From Candidatus Stercoripulliclostridium pullicola (GTDB lineage: Bacteria > Bacillota > Clostridia > Christensenellales > DTU072): a stretch of 9,072 nt of DNA. The first letter of the stretch is position 1. The number at the start of each line of letters is the position of its first letter. The stretch lies in contig JADINF010000167.1 in NCBI GenBank assembly GCA_017694145.1, positions 1-9,072 of the forward strand. The letters are read 5' to 3'. Shown here in pieces: positions 7,701 to 9,072 of the stretch. Made by a program: the position numbers and the translations under genes. The notes under the pieces are model-generated. The model did no database searches and had not been told where the DNA came from. It worked only from the letters and a program-made list of their open reading frames with translations.

Positions 7701-8310
7701 CTATCTCGCGGGCAAGCTTCACGAGCAGGGGATTGACTTTCAGCTCCTCTTCAAGACCGTGATTCTGAAGCTCGATATAGAAATCCCCTTCGCCGAACAT
7801 GTTTTTCAGGCGAAGCGCGTAAGCCTTCGCGCCTTCGTAGTCGTTGCGCAGGATGTAGCGCGGTATAGCGCCCGCTATGCACGCCGATAAACAGACGAGA
7901 TTGTCCGAATATTTTTCGAGTAATTCGAGGTCTATCCTCGGCTTATAATGGTATCCGTCTATCCAGGCGTAAGAATTGAGTTTGGCAAGGTTTTTATAGC
8001 CTTCGTAATTTTTCGCGAGAAGTAAGAGGTGACAGTTCTTGTTCTGCTCCTCTGTATTGCGCCCTTCGTGGACGTGCATGTTTTCGGTAGTGTAGAATTC
8101 GCACCCGATTATCGGCTTGATGCCTTCGCTCTTGCAGGCGTCCACAAACTTTATCGTACCGTACATGTTCCCGTGATCTGTCATCGCAAGCGCGGGCATT
8201 CCGAGCTTTTTGGCGGTCTTTACGAGCTTTTTCACGGGAGCCGCTCCGTCGAGCAGACTGTATTCGGTATGTACGTGCAGATGTATGAAATTTCCTTTAT
8301 CGGTGGGCAT
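4732..8310 (-). CDS. dnaE: DNA polymerase III alpha subunit, DnaE
   Basis: DnaE is the catalytic polymerase subunit of chromosome replication. The 1192 residues cover the whole family architecture. The N-terminal PHP domain (about 7-280) opens with HLHVHTEYS and keeps nine candidate metal ligands: H12, H14, D21, H46, E71, H94, C144, D212 and H214. The polymerase core has GKGRGSG at 362-368, catalytic D406 and D408 in PDFDID, and D565 in LLKMDF. A helix-hairpin-helix region lies near 840-865, a likely sliding-clamp motif QFDMF at 935-939, and an OB fold at about 1030-1105, preceded by an acidic run (about 1004-1022). There is no inserted DEDD exonuclease, so this is DnaE and not PolC. In Clostridia that also carry PolC, DnaE often has a helper role; whether PolC exists here cannot be seen. 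The start at 8310 has GGAGG five bases upstream. It lies 23 nt after whiA and is probably cotranscribed with it. Confidence 0.97.
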   Translation of the reverse strand: MPTDKGNFIHLHVHTEYSLLDGAAPVKKLVKTAKKLGMPALAMTDHGNMYGTIKFVDACKSEGIKPIIGCEFYTTENMHVHEGRNTEEQNKNCHLLLLAKNYEGYKNLAKLNSYAWIDGYHYKPRIDLELLEKYSDNLVCLSACIAGAIPRYILRNDYEGAKAYALRLKNMFGEGDFYIELQNHGLEEELKVNPLLVKLAREIGVKCVATNDVHYITKSDAEMHDIVLCIGTASYYDDENRMKWLPNDNFYLKTYDEMEKVLGWCPEALETPYEITEKCNFKFPPKQYQLPDYPCPDGMKSDEYLRKLAYEGLERRYGTITKEIRERAETELDVIISMGFPDYYLLVWDFIFWAKNHDIPIGKGRGSGVGSIIAYAIGITDVEPLEYDLIFERFLNKDRTSMPDFDIDICYHRRGEVIQYVKDKYGEDHISQIITFGKLKKKQAIKDVARVYRLPFADVSKITKNIGNFGEEEKKVHIPDLVNPNSKYLVSDLYEQYVSNPQIKKIIDIAAQIEGMPRNTSIHAAGVVIYRNPAIDTIPLARNGTETTTQFDMIEVEGLGLLKMDFLALMTLTDIKMAHDYVKEATGRDVDFNELGYADPEVYAMISAGDTDAVFQLEGGGMKKFLTRLKPVCMEDVIAGIALYRPGPLKDIDKFISYRKNPETIVYKHPLLKDILGVTSGIIVYQEQAMMITRKLAGYTMTDADNFRSIISKKKLDKIPKERDKFINGLRDADGKVLIPGCVANGISAEIALEIFGEMESFASYAFNKSHAAAYAYLCYETAFYKHYYPTEYLAAVINNRINKPDDTKKYMAVLKTMNIPLLQPDINKSLPLFSPEKEGIRYGLACIKNVGMAIMTETVKERNERGAFKDLYDFISRMGETQLINKRVVESLIKGGAFDCFGETRATLMANYERIMAEVDAKRKEKQKREITGQFDMFAMFGEDEAVSEAPFKYDRVKEYSQREKLLAEKEMLGMYITGHPLHGYEKDFEVFNFNTSMIPRRRDDDEDEDSVEMDIVSDEPVLIHDNMDVTTGGILASVQLKRTKDGKEMAILVIEDMYDRIECIMMSRAFAVSRKYLVADTLVKIKGRLSYRDDECKIYVSELLPWDLKEREETVEADARVLYFNLTDADFADSDKIKRIDKVLEAHPGPNTVKFQYRRALHEYKRTVGDLDAAGKELAGILGPHNVKII

Positions 8311-8320
8311 CTTTTCCTCC
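8311..8320 (-). promoter_or_regulatory. Ribosome binding site of dnaE
   Basis: The minus strand reads GGAGGAAAAG directly before the ATG at 8310, a near-perfect anti-16S match at ideal spacing. It supports the chosen dnaE start and lies in the 23-nt gap after whiA. Confidence 0.9.
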
Positions 8321-8333
8321 GTAAAGCCGCGTT

Positions 8334-9072
8334 TCAGGCGTTTTCGCCGTTTGCGTCGATTTCCGCGGCTATAGCAAGCAATTTTCTCATTCTGTGGTTA
8401 AGACAGCTTTTCGACGGGTTGCCGGGGAGCGCCTCGGCAAGCTCCGAAAGAGTCGTTTCGGGATTGGCAAGCCGCGCTTCGGCGGTGGCTTTGAGCGCGG
8501 GATCTAGCGAGTCCAGTCCGCGCGCGGAGCGTATTTTCTCTATTGCGACTATCTGTCGCATGCTTGCGTCTATGCTTTTGTCTATGTTTGCGCTCGCGCA
8601 GTTTATCTGTCGGTTGTTGTCGTTATTCAGCGAGCGCGTCGCGAGTATGTCCTGTAATTCCATCATCGCGCGCACCGCGCCCATTCTGACGAGCAGGTTG
8701 GAGATCGTTTCGGCGTCTTTGACGTAGACGGAATAGAGCTCGTTCCGTACCCTTATCCTTGCCGCGACGTCGAATTCCGCGAGCAACGCCTTCAGGTCCT
8801 CCGCCATTCTCTCCGTGTTGACGGTGAAATCGAGATAATAACTTACCGCTTTTGCGCTGACGGTATGCCTCGGCGGCGCGGAAACTGTGCCCGCCGCAAG
8901 GAATATGCCCCGTAGAAAGGCGCTCGCACAACAGACTTCGGCTACGATCTCCGAAGCGATACCGTCGGCGAACTGATAGGGCGCGGGGGAGATCCCCGTT
9001 TCGGACAGCAGATCGAAACACACGTCGCCGCGTAGTTTAAGTTCATACACGATCTTGTTACCCACTTCGCGC
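8334..9072 (-). CDS. whiA: WhiA, DNA-binding regulator (5' end outside the window)
   Basis: WhiA is a conserved Gram-positive regulator made of an inactive LAGLIDADG homing-endonuclease fold joined to a C-terminal helix-turn-helix. It controls sporulation genes in Streptomyces and affects cell division and chromosome segregation in Bacillus. The visible 245 or so residues match the family from about one quarter of its usual length of roughly 310 onward: the CCASAFLRGIFLAAGTVS segment at the second LAGLIDADG-like helix, the conserved NRQINCASANIDKSIDAS linker, and the C-terminal helix-turn-helix with TLSELAEAL and SKSCLNHRMRKL. The frame stays open to the right edge, so the GTG at 9065 is not the true start; about 70 residues lie outside. 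The TGA at 8336-8334 is followed 23 nt later by dnaE in the same direction, a common pairing in Clostridia. Confidence 0.93.
   Translation of the reverse strand, partial: REVGNKIVYELKLRGDVCFDLLSETGISPAPYQFADGIASEIVAEVCCASAFLRGIFLAAGTVSAPPRHTVSAKAVSYYLDFTVNTERMAEDLKALLAEFDVAARIRVRNELYSVYVKDAETISNLLVRMGAVRAMMELQDILATRSLNNDNNRQINCASANIDKSIDASMRQIVAIEKIRSARGLDSLDPALKATAEARLANPETTLSELAEALPGNPSKSCLNHRMRKLLAIAAEIDANGENA

Noticed and set aside
8029..8727. 232-codon plus-strand frame spanning the dnaE start and the whiA end
   Set aside because: It crosses two confident minus-strand genes and their intergenic ribosome binding site. It is a shadow.
9063..9065. GTG as the start codon of whiA
   Set aside because: The frame is open to the window edge, no ribosome binding site precedes it, and the protein would lack the N-terminal quarter of WhiA.

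Overview
The window looks like chromosomal DNA of an uncultivated, gut-type member of the Bacillota (Clostridia, possibly near Christensenellales; the rank below class is a guess). The signs are WhiA next to DnaE, strong GGAGG-type ribosome binding sites, hairpin-plus-T-run terminators, and a moderate GC content with a tRNA-Glu(CUC).

Layout. (1) Positions 1-1295 (+) hold the C-terminal part of a beta-rich, probably extracellular protein of unknown function, closed by a strong intrinsic terminator at 1340-1377. (2) Positions 1378-1749 hold no credible gene. They contain two tandem copies of a 121-bp repeat (1491-1732, 98 of 121 positions identical) plus a degenerate stretch upstream. The copy next to the tRNA is the left arm of an imperfect inverted repeat (1625-1660 against 1715-1750) that starts exactly at the CCA end of a tRNA-Glu(CUC) on the minus strand (1750-1824). 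This is the least explained DNA in the window. (3) Positions 1825-1967 are a divergent promoter region serving the tRNA (-) and uvrC (+). (4) uvrC (1968-3794) and a Cof-type HAD phosphatase (3796-4608) form a tightly packed, translationally coupled pair on the plus strand. (5) A 12-bp perfect hairpin at 4650-4679 serves as a two-way terminator between this pair and the convergent minus-strand genes. (6) whiA (5' end outside the window, stop at 8334) and dnaE (8310 down to 4732) run together on the minus strand, 23 nt apart.

How the genes relate. uvrC (nucleotide excision repair), dnaE (replicative or accessory polymerase with a complete PHP metal site) and whiA (growth and division regulator) are all core genes. 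In many Clostridia uvrC, murB, rapZ, yvcK, whiA and dnaE lie near each other in one direction. Here uvrC points against whiA-dnaE, which suggests a local rearrangement. The surface-protein fragment and the repeat array beyond the tRNA look like accessory DNA next to this core block. I did not find a clear new defence or mobile system. The tRNA-linked palindromic repeat is the best candidate for something undescribed.
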